A stretch of 64,000 bases of DNA from Rhizobium sp. P32RR-XVIII (GCF_012641395.1 NZ_JABAIH010000005.1:425312-489311), one strand, 5' to 3'. Positions 39,309 to 48,358 are shown, counted from the first letter of the stretch. Program-made: numbers and translations. The notes: generated by a model from the sequence alone, not told the origin.

Positions 39309-40117
39309 TCAGCCGCCATGGCAGCGTCGCCGAAGAGGAGGGTGCGGGTTGCAGCCGTTACGTCTTCCTGCCGCATCAGGCTCTCACCGACAAGGAAGGT
39401 GTTGATGCCAACAGCCTGGAGCCGCCTGCAATCGGCGTTAGTGAAGATGCCGCTTTCGCCGACCAGCAGCCGGTCGTCCGGCACCATTGTCGAAAGCTCT
39501 TCGCTGACGGTGAGGCTCACCTCGAAGGTGCGCAGATTGCGGTTGTTGATGCCGATGAGCGGCGAGGAAAGCTTGAGCGCCCGCTCCATTTCGTCGGCAT
39601 TATGCACCTCGACCAGCACATCCATGCCGAGCGAGTAGGCCTCATCCTGCAGCCGCTCCGCATCGTCATCGGAAAGCGAGGCCATGATCAGCAGAATGCA
39701 GTCCGCACCCCAGGCGCGGGCCTCCTGCACCTGATAGGTCTCGAACATGAAATCCTTGCGCAATGCCGGAAGCGTGCAGGATAGGCGCGCAGCCGTTAGG
39801 AATTCGGGCGCGCCCTGGAAACTCGGCGTATCGGTCAGCACCGACAGGCATGCGGCGCCACCCGCTTCATAGGCCTTGGCGAGTGCGGGCGGATCGAAAT
39901 CAGGCCGAATGAGCCCCTTGGAAGGGCTCGCCTTTTTGATTTCGGCGATTAGCCCAAAGAGGCCGGCATCACGCTTGGCGACCAGCGCCTTCTGGAAGCC
40001 GCGAGGGGCCGGTTGTCCGGCCTGCATCGCTTTCAGGTCAGCAAGCGAAATCTTCGCCTTGGCGGCGGCGATTTCCTCGCGCTTGTAGGTCTCTATCTTT
40101 TTCAGGATGTCTGTCAT
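39305..40117 (-). CDS. trpC: indole-3-glycerol-phosphate synthase
   Basis: The 270-residue TIM-barrel enzyme cyclises CdRP to indole-glycerol phosphate in tryptophan synthesis. Motifs include [19 protein letters not shown] near residues 58-76 (catalytic Glu and Lys), [21 protein letters not shown] near 116-135 and [15 protein letters not shown] near 183-197. It is not fused to TrpF. It lies 9 bases after trpD and overlaps moaC, forming a tight operon. Confidence 0.97.
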   Translation of the reverse strand: MTDILKKIETYKREEIAAAKAKISLADLKAMQAGQPAPRGFQKALVAKRDAGLFGLIAEIKKASPSKGLIRPDFDPPALAKAYEAGGAACLSVLTDTPSFQGAPEFLTAARLSCTLPALRKDFMFETYQVQEARAWGADCILLIMASLSDDDAERLQDEAYSLGMDVLVEVHNADEMERALKLSSPLIGINNRNLRTFEVSLTVSEELSTMVPDDRLLVGESGIFTNADCRRLQAVGINTFLVGESLMRQEDVTAATRTLLFGDAAMAAE

Positions 40118-40126
40118 CGCCCGATC

Positions 40127-41143
40127 CTAGTCGATATCGTTGGAAACGGCGATCAACTTATCGAGCGCAGCAGCCGTCGCGCCACTATCCAGCGATTGCG
40201 CGGCGAGCTTCATGCCGCTGGCGATCGTCTCCACCTTGCCGGCGATGACCAAGGAAGCAGCGGCATTCGCAAGGGCGATATCGCGATAGGCATTCTTCGC
40301 ACCGCTCAGAACTTCGCGAAGTGCGGCGGCATTGGCTACGCCATCGCCACCCTTGATCGCAGAAAGCGCACAAGGCGAAACGCCGAAATCCGCGGGCGAA
40401 AGCTCGAACGTGCGTATCTTGCCGTTTTCAAGCGCCGCGACGCTTGTCTTGCCGGTGGTGGTGATCTCGTCGAGACCGTCGCCATGGACGACCCAGACAC
40501 TCTCCGAGCCGAGGTCGCGCATCACTTCGGCGAGCGGCACCACCCATTGCGGCGCAAAGACGCCGAGCAGCTGGCGGCGGACGCCTGCCGGATTGGTGAG
40601 CGGCCCGAGCAGATTGAAGATCGTCCGCGTACCGAGCTCGACGCGCGACGGGCCGACATGGCGCATGGCCGAATGATGCTGCTGCGCGAACATGAAGCCG
40701 ACGCCGGCCTCGTTGATGCACCGCGTGATGACTTCCGGGCCGATTTCGAGCCTGACGCCCAGTGCAGCCAGGCTGTCGGAAGACCCGGATTTCGAGCTCA
40801 GCGCCCGGTTCCCGTGCTTGGCGACCGGCACACCGGCACCGGCGACGATCAGCGCCGCCAGCGTCGAGATATTGTATGTGCCGCTGGCGTCTCCACCCGT
40901 ACCGACAATGTCGATCGCATCGGCAGGCGCTTCCACGCGCAGCATCTTGGAGCGCATCGTCGTCGCGGCGCCGACGATTTCATCGACCGTCTCGCCGCGA
41001 ACGCGCAACGCCATCAGGAAACCGCCGATCTGGGACGGCGTTGCCTGGCCCGACATCAGGATTTCGAAGGCCTCGCGAGCCTCCTCGCGGGTCAGCGGCT
41101 CACGGCTTGCGGCCTTTGCCAGAAGCGGCTTCAGATCGGTCAT
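40127..41143 (-). CDS. trpD: anthranilate phosphoribosyltransferase
   Basis: The 338-residue enzyme joins anthranilate and PRPP. PRPP-binding motifs are [20 protein letters not shown] near residues 79-98 and [21 protein letters not shown] near 107-127, and [20 protein letters not shown] near 178-197 is also intact. It is the second gene of the operon, starting 15 bases after the PpiD-like gene stop, so folding and tryptophan genes share a transcript. Confidence 0.97.
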   Translation of the reverse strand: MTDLKPLLAKAASREPLTREEAREAFEILMSGQATPSQIGGFLMALRVRGETVDEIVGAATTMRSKMLRVEAPADAIDIVGTGGDASGTYNISTLAALIVAGAGVPVAKHGNRALSSKSGSSDSLAALGVRLEIGPEVITRCINEAGVGFMFAQQHHSAMRHVGPSRVELGTRTIFNLLGPLTNPAGVRRQLLGVFAPQWVVPLAEVMRDLGSESVWVVHGDGLDEITTTGKTSVAALENGKIRTFELSPADFGVSPCALSAIKGGDGVANAAALREVLSGAKNAYRDIALANAAASLVIAGKVETIASGMKLAAQSLDSGATAAALDKLIAVSNDID

Positions 41144-41158
41144 GCGCTAAAGCTCCTC

Positions 41159-43051
41159 CTAGCGAACGGCTGCCTGGTCGGCGAGCGACTGGTTGATCGA
41201 CGCACCGTATTGCGTTTGCAAGATGTTGACCATCTGATCCAGAATATCGTCGCCGGCGGCATTGGCCATGGCTGTGACCTGTGCGTCCTGGTTGCTCAGC
41301 ACGTCGCCGGTCGGTTCGGTGTTGACATTGGTGACCTTCAGCAGGATCTGCGTTGACGGATCGCCACCGACGGCGCTCGCAACAGTATCGACGGGGCCAG
41401 TGAAGGCCGCGGTTACGCCGGCGCGGCCAAGAACGGGGTCATCGGTACCGCGCGTGATGCCGCTCTTGCTTTCGACGGCAATACCGAGCGGCGTTGCGAT
41501 GTCGGCAAGCGACTTGCCTTTCTGGGCTTCCTGTTTCAGTTCCTCGGCCTTTTTGGCAAGCTCGATCTTCTGCTGTTCGGCAGTCCAATCCTGCACGGCC
41601 TTGTCACGCACTTCGGCAAGCGGACGGTCGCGTTCCGGAGTAATCTCGCGCACGTCGAACCAGACATAGCCGTCATTACCGAGCGAAAGCGGGAGCGCCT
41701 GAATACCGGCTTCGGTCTTGAAAGCTTCGCCGAGCAACTGCGGCTTGGACGGGATGTCCTTGACTTCGTTGCCGTCCTTGTCGAGGCCGCTCGGATCAAC
41801 AGCGTCGATCGCGACGGCTTTCAGCTTCAGCTGGTTTGCAATTTCCTCAAGAGACGATCCTGCGCCGCGCATGTCTTCGATACGATCGTGGACGTTGATG
41901 ACCTCGTGAGAAGCGTTGACCAGTGCCAACTCCTTGCGGATATCCTCCTTCACCTCATCAAGGCTCTTGCTGCTCTCTGGTTTGATGTTGGTGACACGGA
42001 GGATGACCGGGCCGAAGGAGCCTTCGACCACGGGGGTGGTGCCGCCATCCTTGGCGACCGCGAAAGCGGCATCGGCGACGGACTGATCCGGCACCTTATC
42101 CTTGGTGAAGTCGCCAAGCAGCACGTCGCTTGCCGTTTTCCCCTGATCGGTCACCAGCTGGTCGAAGCTCGTGCCGCTCTTCAGCGCCGCTTCGGCTGCC
42201 GCCGCCAGATCCTTGTTGGCAAAGGTCAGCTGTTCAATCGTGCGCGTTTCCGGGGTACGGAAGCTATCCTTGCGCTTGTCGAAATCTTCGCGAATCTGAT
42301 CGTCGGTGACGGTCGCGGGGTCAGCGATATCGGCGGACTCAAGTTTCAGGTAAGCAAGCTTGCGATATTCCGGAGCGCGATAGCGGCTCTTGACCCCATC
42401 GAACCATTTCGACAGCACGTCGTCAGCCGGCGCCTTGATCGGCTCGATATTCGCGTTCGTCAGCAGGAGGTAGTCAACGTCGCGACTCTCCTCACGATAG
42501 AGCTTCAAGGCGTCGACAAGCGTCTTGGGAGCGGTAAAGCCGTTCGACACTGCGTCGACAATCTGGCTGCGAACGGCAACCTTGCTGCGTTCGTTGATGT
42601 AGTCCGCTTCGCGGATACCGGCGTTGCGTAGGCGCGAGGTGAAGAGTGTGCGGTCGAACTTGCCGTTGACGGCCTTGAAGGCCGGATCGTCGCCGATCAG
42701 CTGTGCAAGACGGTCCTCGGAAAGCCCGAGGTTCATGTCAGCGGCAAGCTGGTCGAGCGAGGCGCCGGCGACGAGCTGAGCAATCACCTGCTGCTCGACT
42801 CCGAAGGCTTTGGCCTGCTCGGGCGTCAGGCGCGTGCCGAACTGCTGGCTGAGACCCGCAACCTGGCGCTGGTAGGCGAGGCGGAATTCAGTAACGTCCA
42901 CCTGCTGGTCACCAACGGTGACCACAGCTGTGCTGCTGCCCCCCGAGATCAGCGAACGGGAGACACCCCAGATGCCGAAAGAAGCGACCAGGAGAAGCAT
43001 CAGAAGCTTGGCGACCCACGTCTGGGCAGCTCTTCTCAGGAAGTGGAACAT
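41159..43051 (-). CDS. PpiD-like periplasmic foldase (SurA_N / peptidyl-prolyl isomerase family)
   Basis: A 630-residue protein anchored by one N-terminal helix (LLMLLLVASFGIWGVSRSL, about residues 16-35) with a long periplasmic part. A SurA_N-like chaperone region covers about 35-170. A parvulin-type PPIase domain covers about 250-370, though its usual glycine-rich motif is degenerate (SVADAAFAVAKDGGTTPVVE). It likely helps fold exported proteins at the translocon exit. It leads the operon with trpD, trpC, moaC and moeA and is divergent from the DUF883-like gene. Confidence 0.9.
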   Translation of the reverse strand: MFHFLRRAAQTWVAKLLMLLLVASFGIWGVSRSLISGGSSTAVVTVGDQQVDVTEFRLAYQRQVAGLSQQFGTRLTPEQAKAFGVEQQVIAQLVAGASLDQLAADMNLGLSEDRLAQLIGDDPAFKAVNGKFDRTLFTSRLRNAGIREADYINERSKVAVRSQIVDAVSNGFTAPKTLVDALKLYREESRDVDYLLLTNANIEPIKAPADDVLSKWFDGVKSRYRAPEYRKLAYLKLESADIADPATVTDDQIREDFDKRKDSFRTPETRTIEQLTFANKDLAAAAEAALKSGTSFDQLVTDQGKTASDVLLGDFTKDKVPDQSVADAAFAVAKDGGTTPVVEGSFGPVILRVTNIKPESSKSLDEVKEDIRKELALVNASHEVINVHDRIEDMRGAGSSLEEIANQLKLKAVAIDAVDPSGLDKDGNEVKDIPSKPQLLGEAFKTEAGIQALPLSLGNDGYVWFDVREITPERDRPLAEVRDKAVQDWTAEQQKIELAKKAEELKQEAQKGKSLADIATPLGIAVESKSGITRGTDDPVLGRAGVTAAFTGPVDTVASAVGGDPSTQILLKVTNVNTEPTGDVLSNQDAQVTAMANAAGDDILDQMVNILQTQYGASINQSLADQAAVR

Positions 43052-43271
43052 CGAAACGCAAACCTCGCATCATATTCAGCCCGTTCATGGGCGCATTCAT
43101 TCGAGTTCCTTAGAGCAAACGCCGCCGGAAATGAAGCGTCCGCTCTCGAAAACATGGCTCTCGCTGCCGATGTCTTGCCACGGCGAATTGCTCCCAGGAA
43201 AACAGGCTGCATCGGGAACCTTTCGGCGCTCCACTTCGTTGAAGCCGCATCCGGAAAAAGAGGAGCAGACA

Positions 43272-43556
43272 ATGGCCGAACTCAAGACCGCCTCCGCACA
43301 ATCGACTGGATCGCGCGTGAAGACGGATGAAATCGCTGCGGACGATCTTTCCGCCCAGGTCACCGCCTTGCGCGAGGATCTGGCGCGTCTGTCTGAGAGT
43401 GTCGTCGCCCTGGGGCAGGGCGCAAAGACCGCAGTTGCCGACGAGGCCTCGATGTTGACCGAGCGCGTGCGCGAAAAGGTGCGCGAGGAGCCACTCTTTG
43501 CGCTGGCTGTCACCGCTGGCGTCGCCTACCTCTTTGGTCTGATGAGCCGTCGCTGA
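43272..43556 (+). CDS. DUF883/ElaB-like membrane-tail protein
   Basis: A 94-residue protein: a hydrophilic heptad-like helix (residues ~25-70, AQVTALREDLARLSESVVAL) and a C-terminal membrane segment with Arg tail (LFALAVTAGVAYLFGLMSRR). This is the layout of ElaB/YqjD (DUF883) proteins, some of which tether ribosomes to the membrane in stationary phase. The role here is inference. The AGAGGAG ribosome site is strong. It is convergent with the GlsB-family gene through a hairpin. Confidence 0.82.
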   Translation: MAELKTASAQSTGSRVKTDEIAADDLSAQVTALREDLARLSESVVALGQGAKTAVADEASMLTERVREKVREEPLFALAVTAGVAYLFGLMSRR

Positions 43557-43603
43557 TTTTGGTAGGTCCTGACCCTAAGCCGTAGTGAAGCGGCAAGAGA
43601 AAA

Positions 43604-43624
43604 GCCGGGAGCGTAGCTTCCGGC
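43604..43624. terminator. hairpin between convergent DUF883-like and GlsB-like genes
   Basis: GCCGGGAGC pairs with GCTTCCGGC (one G-T pair) around a 3-base loop. It lies in the 85-base gap between the two stops and may serve both strands. Confidence 0.55.
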
Positions 43625-43641
43625 CTCTTCTGCTGTTGAAA

Positions 43642-43896
43642 TCAACGCCGGATGAGGCGACCGAGGGCGATAAGGATACAAGCACCGACAAAGCCCGTGA
43701 TCAGATATCCGAGCCAACCGGAGAGCGGCTGGATGGTCAACACGCCGAGAATGAAGTTGGCAACGATCGCACCGACGATGCCGAGAATGATATTCATGAA
43801 AACGCCCATGCTGCTGTGCATGAACTTTTCCGCAAGCCAACCGGCTACGCCGCCGATGATGATGGCCGCAATCCAACCTACGCCTTGGTCTTCCAT
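43642..43896 (-). CDS. GlsB/YeaQ/YmgE family stress-response membrane protein
   Basis: An 84-residue inner-membrane protein with three short helices and the family phrase IIIGGVAGWLAEKFM near residues 10-24, then MNIILGIVGAIVANFIL. Such transglycosylase-associated-type proteins are induced by envelope stress, but their activity is unknown. MEDQGVGW at 43896 follows GGGAGGGAGATCACC; the longer frame to 44004 is not coding. The neighbouring convergent DUF883-like gene is a common stress partner. Confidence 0.92.
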   Translation of the reverse strand: MEDQGVGWIAAIIIGGVAGWLAEKFMHSSMGVFMNIILGIVGAIVANFILGVLTIQPLSGWLGYLITGFVGACILIALGRLIRR

Positions 43897-44306
43897 GGTG
43901 ATCTCCCTCCCAGAGCAACGACAAAATGAACGCAGAACCTGCAGAAAAATTCCTGGCCACGTCAGGGCTGCAGCCATCCGACCAGCATAAGCTGAAAAGC
44001 ACAACCCGGATCCTGTAAGAATACAGTGTTTTTTGGGATTCTACATCCCTCGCACGGCATGCCCAAAGAGATCGACTGCCTGTCCTATGTATCTTCAGGA
44101 TAAACAGAGCATTCTTCGAGAACTTATCTAGATGTTTTCAGGGGAAATTTTGTCTCAATTGAATGGTGCACACTGCAACCACGACGCCTTACTGTTTGCG
44201 TGCATTGTGCAAGACAAGGAAAACTGATAGTTGTACTGGACCGCGACACTGACTGGCTCGGCGGTTTTGCTGGGCACCTTATGCTAAGCAAACGGGGGAA
44301 TGTGCA
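43897..44306. other. intergenic region upstream of the regulator gene
   Basis: About 410 bases without a gene. It contains promoter DNA for the GlsB-family gene and for the regulator. The only motif I note is TTATCTAGAT (44124-44133), with a palindromic core resembling sites near 47863. Confidence 0.5.
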
Positions 44307-45110
44307 ATGTCCGAGTTATCAGAAGTAGGAATCGTTCTCGTCGTCGATGCGCTGGAACTGCGGCGGGCGGGAATAACATCTCTGGTCGACCAATGGGCCC
44401 AGGCGATCGGCCTGCACACCGTCGGAATCTCGCCGGACGAGATGGCGGCGCACAGCCCGCATGGGGGGAAGGTGCGATTGGTCATCTTGAGCATTGGAGG
44501 ATCGTCGCTGCGCGAGGGGGCTCTGCAAAACTGGGCGAAGAGCGCGCGCGACTTGTTTCCGGAGACGCCGCGCGCCATCCTTTCCGACAGAACGGAAGCC
44601 GAGGAGGCGATCGCGGCCGCCCAGATTGGCAAACAGGCGTTTCTCTCCACCAGCATGGAGCCGGAAATCGCGCGCCAGGCGCTGACCTTCATCCTTGGGG
44701 GCGGAACGTTCTTTCCCCGCGAGGCTCTCCTCCACCAACACGCATCGGCGGCGAGGGCGGCAAACGGTCATGCGCACGATCACAGGACGGAAACTGACGG
44801 ACTGACGCGACGTCAGATCGAGGTGCTCGAGCGGCTACGGCTCGGCAGATCGAACAAGCATATAGCGCGTGACCTGGACATGCAGGAATCGACTGTCAAG
44901 GTGCATGTCCGACAAATCATGCGAAAGCTCGGAGCTTCAAACCGGACACAGGCGGCGCTGCTCAGCACAGCGGTTCCGAATACCCCGCCCGCGCAAAACG
45001 GCGCTCCTTCCGGCGCGGTGGCTCCCGCCTTGGCTGCCGGCGACCGCATTGCGGCCGAACAAAACGGCGGAGGCGCTAGTGCCGCCGGAAGCCGGCCGAT
45101 TACGCTGTAA
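44307..45110 (+). CDS. LuxR-type regulator with pseudo-receiver domain
   Basis: A 267-residue NarL/FixJ-layout protein. The N-terminal domain (about 5-135) has a receiver fold (IVLVVDALELRRAGITSLV), but the strand that normally carries the phosphorylated Asp reads VILSIGGSS, with Ser in its place. It ends with ALTFILGGGTFFPREAL. The DNA-binding LuxR helix-turn-helix is complete near 170-225 (LTRRQIEVLERLRLGRSNKH, then STVKVHVRQIMRKLGA). A disordered Ala/Pro tail follows. It is the first gene of the secretion locus; a shorter paralogue lies at 54787. Signal-independent or ligand-driven control is inferred. Confidence 0.88.
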   Translation: MSELSEVGIVLVVDALELRRAGITSLVDQWAQAIGLHTVGISPDEMAAHSPHGGKVRLVILSIGGSSLREGALQNWAKSARDLFPETPRAILSDRTEAEEAIAAAQIGKQAFLSTSMEPEIARQALTFILGGGTFFPREALLHQHASAARAANGHAHDHRTETDGLTRRQIEVLERLRLGRSNKHIARDLDMQESTVKVHVRQIMRKLGASNRTQAALLSTAVPNTPPAQNGAPSGAVAPALAAGDRIAAEQNGGGASAAGSRPITL

Positions 45111-45360
45111 CCGTTCCTCGACGCCCACTAACAGCGAACAACAGAATGCGCACCATGCGTCCATACGGATGGATGGCGCGCCCTCTGTCTGTTCGCCGAT
45201 CTCTCTGCTCTGAAGTTTTACTCCAAAAAGCTTACTGCCGGTGATTTGAGCGATCATGCTTCCGATGGTGTTTCTCACTCGGGAGGATGGCTGATTGAAC
45301 CGATGCCTACCCGCGGCAGCGTGTACTACCTTGGAGACAATTCACTGGGGATATCCAAGC

Positions 45361-46854
45361 ATGCGAGCGAACACATCCGCGGGCGGCAGCTGGTCGTCAC
45401 TCTTCCATCACTCTACACCTTACGACTTCTGGAGCCATAATGCGCATTGGATTGAACCTTTCAGTCACTGTGGTCCAAGGCCACGTCCGCCGGTCGCCAC
45501 AACGCCGGTGACAGCCGAGGGAGGGCTCGCCGTGACTGTCGTCGGCGGGGCGGATGCAGTCGGGCTCGACTCAGTAGCCAGTGCAAACGTCAGCCTTCAA
45601 CTGATGGACCGAGGACTGGCGACATTTGCGATCGGCAGCGCCAGCTTTACAGCTGCAGCACAGGGCGGCTCTGCCTATGCAACGACCTACGGAGACGTGG
45701 AGATAACCGGCGCGGATCTGTCTATCGTTTCCACGAGAACAGCAAGTGCCAGCGGCGCCAATGAAATGGCTGAAAGCACCAGTCTGAGCTTCGCGGCTGT
45801 CAATTTGAAATTTGACCTCGGCTACCAGGTAGAGATCGAAAAGGCGGCCGCGCTCGACAGCGCCAAGAATGGGACTTTGCAAGGAAATGCCGCGTTCTTC
45901 CACGTCGATGCCACTGCGGCAGGCGAGAACAGTTTCGTGGATGTTCAAGCCGACGCCGTGGTCGTGGAGGACGCGCTGTCCACTGTTACCGTCTCGGCAA
46001 CCGCAGGCGTCAGCGCCGAAATCGTCTATACCCAGATCGACGGCTCGTCGCGATCGGACAAAATCAGCACTGGGTCTGGCGACGCGCTCGTCTTTGCAGG
46101 TGCCGGCGACGACAATGTTATCGCACGCGCCGGGGATGACTGGATCTTCGGCGGCCGGGGCCGCGACACAGTTTATGCAGGGGCAGGGAGCGACACCGTT
46201 GTCGGCGAAGATGGCGCGGACCGGCTGTACGGTGAAGACGGCGCGGATTGGATCTTCGGCGGCGAGGACGACGACACGATTTCTGGAGGCGGCGGAGACG
46301 ACCTGCTCCTTGGGGGAGACGACGATGATACGGTGAGCGGCGGCGGAGGCAACGACATCCTATGCGGCGGTGAAGGCCGCGACTGCCTGGATGGCGGCGC
46401 CGGCGACGACATCTTCCGGCTTGGCGCCAGATCCGGCGACGACAACGACGTCTACAACGGCGGGAGCGGCAGCGATCTGTTCCTTCTCGTCGCCGAGTTC
46501 GACCGCGACGTGATTCAGAACTTCTCGATCACACAAGGTGACCGTCTGGCGATTTCCGATCTGGACGAGATTGCTGCACTGGGGAGGTGCGCCTTCACGA
46601 TGGAGCGATCGTCCCGGGATGCGGATGACCTGACGATTACCTTCGATGTTTTTGACCGCCGCTCGGAATTGACGCTGGACGAGTTCTTCGCGATCAACTC
46701 CGGTTATGGCGGCATGCCGCGCCGGGGTATGTTCAGCGACGCTCAGGCGGGAACGCTGCTCGCCGCGATCTCGCTTGATGCCGATCACTCCCAGGACGTG
46801 CAGGGGGCTCAGCCGCTCCTGCAACTCGGAGACCTCTTGTCCTTGCTCGGTTAG
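45361..46854 (+). CDS. RTX-type protein with two copies of a novel ~44-residue module
   Basis: A 497-residue protein predicted to be exported by type I secretion. Residues 54-100 and 175-218 are two copies of a module, GGLAVTVVGGADAVGLDSVA and GNAAFFHVDATAAGENSFVD, shared with the next two genes. About ten glycine-rich calcium-binding nonapeptides follow at about 245-345 (GGRGRDTVY, GEDGADRLY, GGGGDDLLL and similar). The C-terminal ~120 residues resemble an RTX secretion region, ending LLQLGDLLSLLG. The residues 54-218 region aligns over its length with the protein at 47069. The start is the ATG at 45361; a TTG at 45295 is the alternative. Confidence 0.8.
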   Translation: MRANTSAGGSWSSLFHHSTPYDFWSHNAHWIEPFSHCGPRPRPPVATTPVTAEGGLAVTVVGGADAVGLDSVASANVSLQLMDRGLATFAIGSASFTAAAQGGSAYATTYGDVEITGADLSIVSTRTASASGANEMAESTSLSFAAVNLKFDLGYQVEIEKAAALDSAKNGTLQGNAAFFHVDATAAGENSFVDVQADAVVVEDALSTVTVSATAGVSAEIVYTQIDGSSRSDKISTGSGDALVFAGAGDDNVIARAGDDWIFGGRGRDTVYAGAGSDTVVGEDGADRLYGEDGADWIFGGEDDDTISGGGGDDLLLGGDDDDTVSGGGGNDILCGGEGRDCLDGGAGDDIFRLGARSGDDNDVYNGGSGSDLFLLVAEFDRDVIQNFSITQGDRLAISDLDEIAALGRCAFTMERSSRDADDLTITFDVFDRRSELTLDEFFAINSGYGGMPRRGMFSDAQAGTLLAAISLDADHSQDVQGAQPLLQLGDLLSLLG

Positions 46855-47068
46855 CGACCGCACAGAGTTTCCGGCGCTCGAGAAAGCGGTCGTCCATCGC
46901 TCCAAAGACGAGGCTACTTTCGCCTGACTTTCCGACAAAAGATCTATACCGCTACCGACCATGGGACTCCTTCCAGGACCATTGGGCGATCCATCATTTG
47001 AACGTCTGATACCGATGAACGCGAGGTGTATGCTGCCTTGACGAATTGGACGAGAGGGTGGAGTTGAC

Positions 47069-47806
47069 ATGGGAACGAGCCGCACATCGACCGTAAGCGC
47101 CGGGGTTTCGACCTCGACCGGCAATCCTGGCGACGAAAACTACGCCGAAACCTCTTATGGCTCGGAGACCACGGTGTTCGTCGGCAATTTGCCTGACGGC
47201 GACGGGGGAGCGCTGGGCATCGGAGTTCAGGCCGACGCCACCGCAATCGGCACCGATACCTTGGCCCAGCTCGACGTGACCGCGAGTGTTTCCGACGGTA
47301 CCTACGTCGATTCCGCTTCGGCGTCGGTAACGGCTGTTGCGGCCGCACAGTCGTCTTATGACGATGCCTATGCGGCCGCAACAGCGCTGCTGGAGGTCTA
47401 TGGCGGGGCCGACCTCTATTATGGCAGCACTCACTCGACCAGTTATACCGCCAAGGATGAATCAGGATCGACGACTGTGTCGGAAGTTTCGGCAAGCGTC
47501 CATGCCATCCAGTTTTCAACCGGCGGGGATGCAGCATCCGAACAAACGGTTCCGGACTATCTTCCCCAAACGCAGTTACCGCAGGACGAACCGCCGCCAT
47601 ACGTCACGCCCGACTGCAACTGCGACGAACCTGACTACGGTGGCGGTTTCGGTTACGACATCGAGATCGATGGAAATCTCGCGACATTCGACATCACGGC
47701 CAATGCATTCGGCCCGGACACGCTCGCCGACGTATCTGCCGATGCGTTCGTTCTCGAGGGTCAGATTTCCACCGCTACAGCAGCGGTCTTCGTCGCCATC
47801 GGATAA
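47069..47806 (+). CDS. hypothetical protein homologous to the N-terminal part of the upstream RTX protein
   Basis: A 245-residue acidic, Ser/Thr/Ala-rich protein with two copies of the locus module (residues 46-93, ADATAIGTDTLAQL; and 202-245, GNLATFDITANAFGPDTLAD). The linker also resembles that of the RTX protein, with GADL and ST-x-T phrases at matching places, so this is that domain without RTX repeats. A proline-rich hinge with CNC lies near 180-190. No Sec signal is seen. GGTGGAG precedes the ATG. Export by the neighbouring system is a guess, since no RTX repeats are present. Confidence 0.7.
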   Translation: MGTSRTSTVSAGVSTSTGNPGDENYAETSYGSETTVFVGNLPDGDGGALGIGVQADATAIGTDTLAQLDVTASVSDGTYVDSASASVTAVAAAQSSYDDAYAAATALLEVYGGADLYYGSTHSTSYTAKDESGSTTVSEVSASVHAIQFSTGGDAASEQTVPDYLPQTQLPQDEPPPYVTPDCNCDEPDYGGGFGYDIEIDGNLATFDITANAFGPDTLADVSADAFVLEGQISTATAAVFVAIG

Positions 47807-47836
47807 GGCACTTTCAGAAGTGAATGTCTATCTAAG

Positions 47837-47880
47837 CCGAATGAGCGCATTCGGCGCATGTTATCTAAATATATTTAGAT
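47837..47880. promoter_or_regulatory. hairpin and 18-bp perfect palindrome upstream of the Asp-rich gene
   Basis: CCGAATG-AGCG-CATTCGG (47837-47854) is a perfect 7-bp hairpin and may end the preceding transcript. ATCTAAATATATTTAGAT (47863-47880) is an 18-bp perfect palindrome in a very AT-rich island. Related TATCTAA or TTAGATAA sequences occur at 47829 and 47938. The size fits a dimeric LuxR/NarL-type binding site. Confidence 0.5.
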
Positions 47881-48085
47881 TTTCTTTTGGCAAATTCCTA
47901 TAGGATCACAAACGTAGTAGCTCTTCTTTAGATAAAATCGATGAATTCTCGATAGTATTACAGCAAGAATACACGCTACTCCCTTAGCCTTGTACGCCGA
48001 CTGCTTCTTTGCTTCTGATTGGCGCCGGACCTAATCTTTCCCTGGGTCAGAAACCTGGCCTGATCACGTTACAAGGAGAGAGACT

Positions 48086-48358
48086 ATGACCTACTATGAC
48101 CCAGGATTCGAGTTCGACAAGGACATCGACGTTGAGGTGGACTTCGATTTCGACTCCTATGTCGACGTCGACTTTTACAAGGACGTTGATATCGATGTCC
48201 GCACTGACGTCTGCGTCGACATCGACGGCAACCAAGCGGACTTTGCGATTGATGTCGAGGCCTACGGCGATGATTCCTACGCCGATCTGGAGCTGAATGT
48301 CCTCGTGACCGACGAGCTGTCGTCGATCGTCGCTGTCGGCACCGCCTCCGTCGACTGA
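48086..48358 (+). CDS. 90-residue Asp-rich protein with the locus module
   Basis: A small, extremely acidic protein. Residues 8-47 alternate Asp with hydrophobic residues (DKDIDVEVDFDFDSYVDVDF and onward), a beta-strand pattern that could bind calcium. Residues 48-90 are one copy of the module (GNQADFAIDVEAYGDDSYAD). A strong AAGGAGAGAG site precedes the ATG, and an intrinsic terminator follows, so it is a single-gene transcript. The single Cys near 43 is unpaired. It may be a secreted or matrix protein; no known family is recognised. Confidence 0.75.
   Translation: MTYYDPGFEFDKDIDVEVDFDFDSYVDVDFYKDVDIDVRTDVCVDIDGNQADFAIDVEAYGDDSYADLELNVLVTDELSSIVAVGTASVD

Larger units (their letters stand above)
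45520..48355 (+). repeat. dispersed protein module: five copies in three adjacent genes
   Basis: Copies lie at 45520-45660, 45883-46014, 47204-47347, 47672-47803 and 48227-48355. The shared pattern is G-(G/N)-x-A-x-F-x(5)-A-x-(A/G)-x-(D/N)-(S/T)-x-(A/V)-D or A-x(6-8)-V-x(4-6)-S-x-x-x-(A/V). The clearest match is between the last copy in each gene: GNAAFFHVDATAAG, GNLATFDITANAFG and GNQADFAIDVEAYG. I do not recognise it as a named domain. Confidence 0.65.

Noticed and set aside
45246..45440. 64-residue frame before and overlapping the first RTX gene
   Set aside because: It has no ribosome site and is out of frame with the accepted start; the neighbouring frame has clear domain content.
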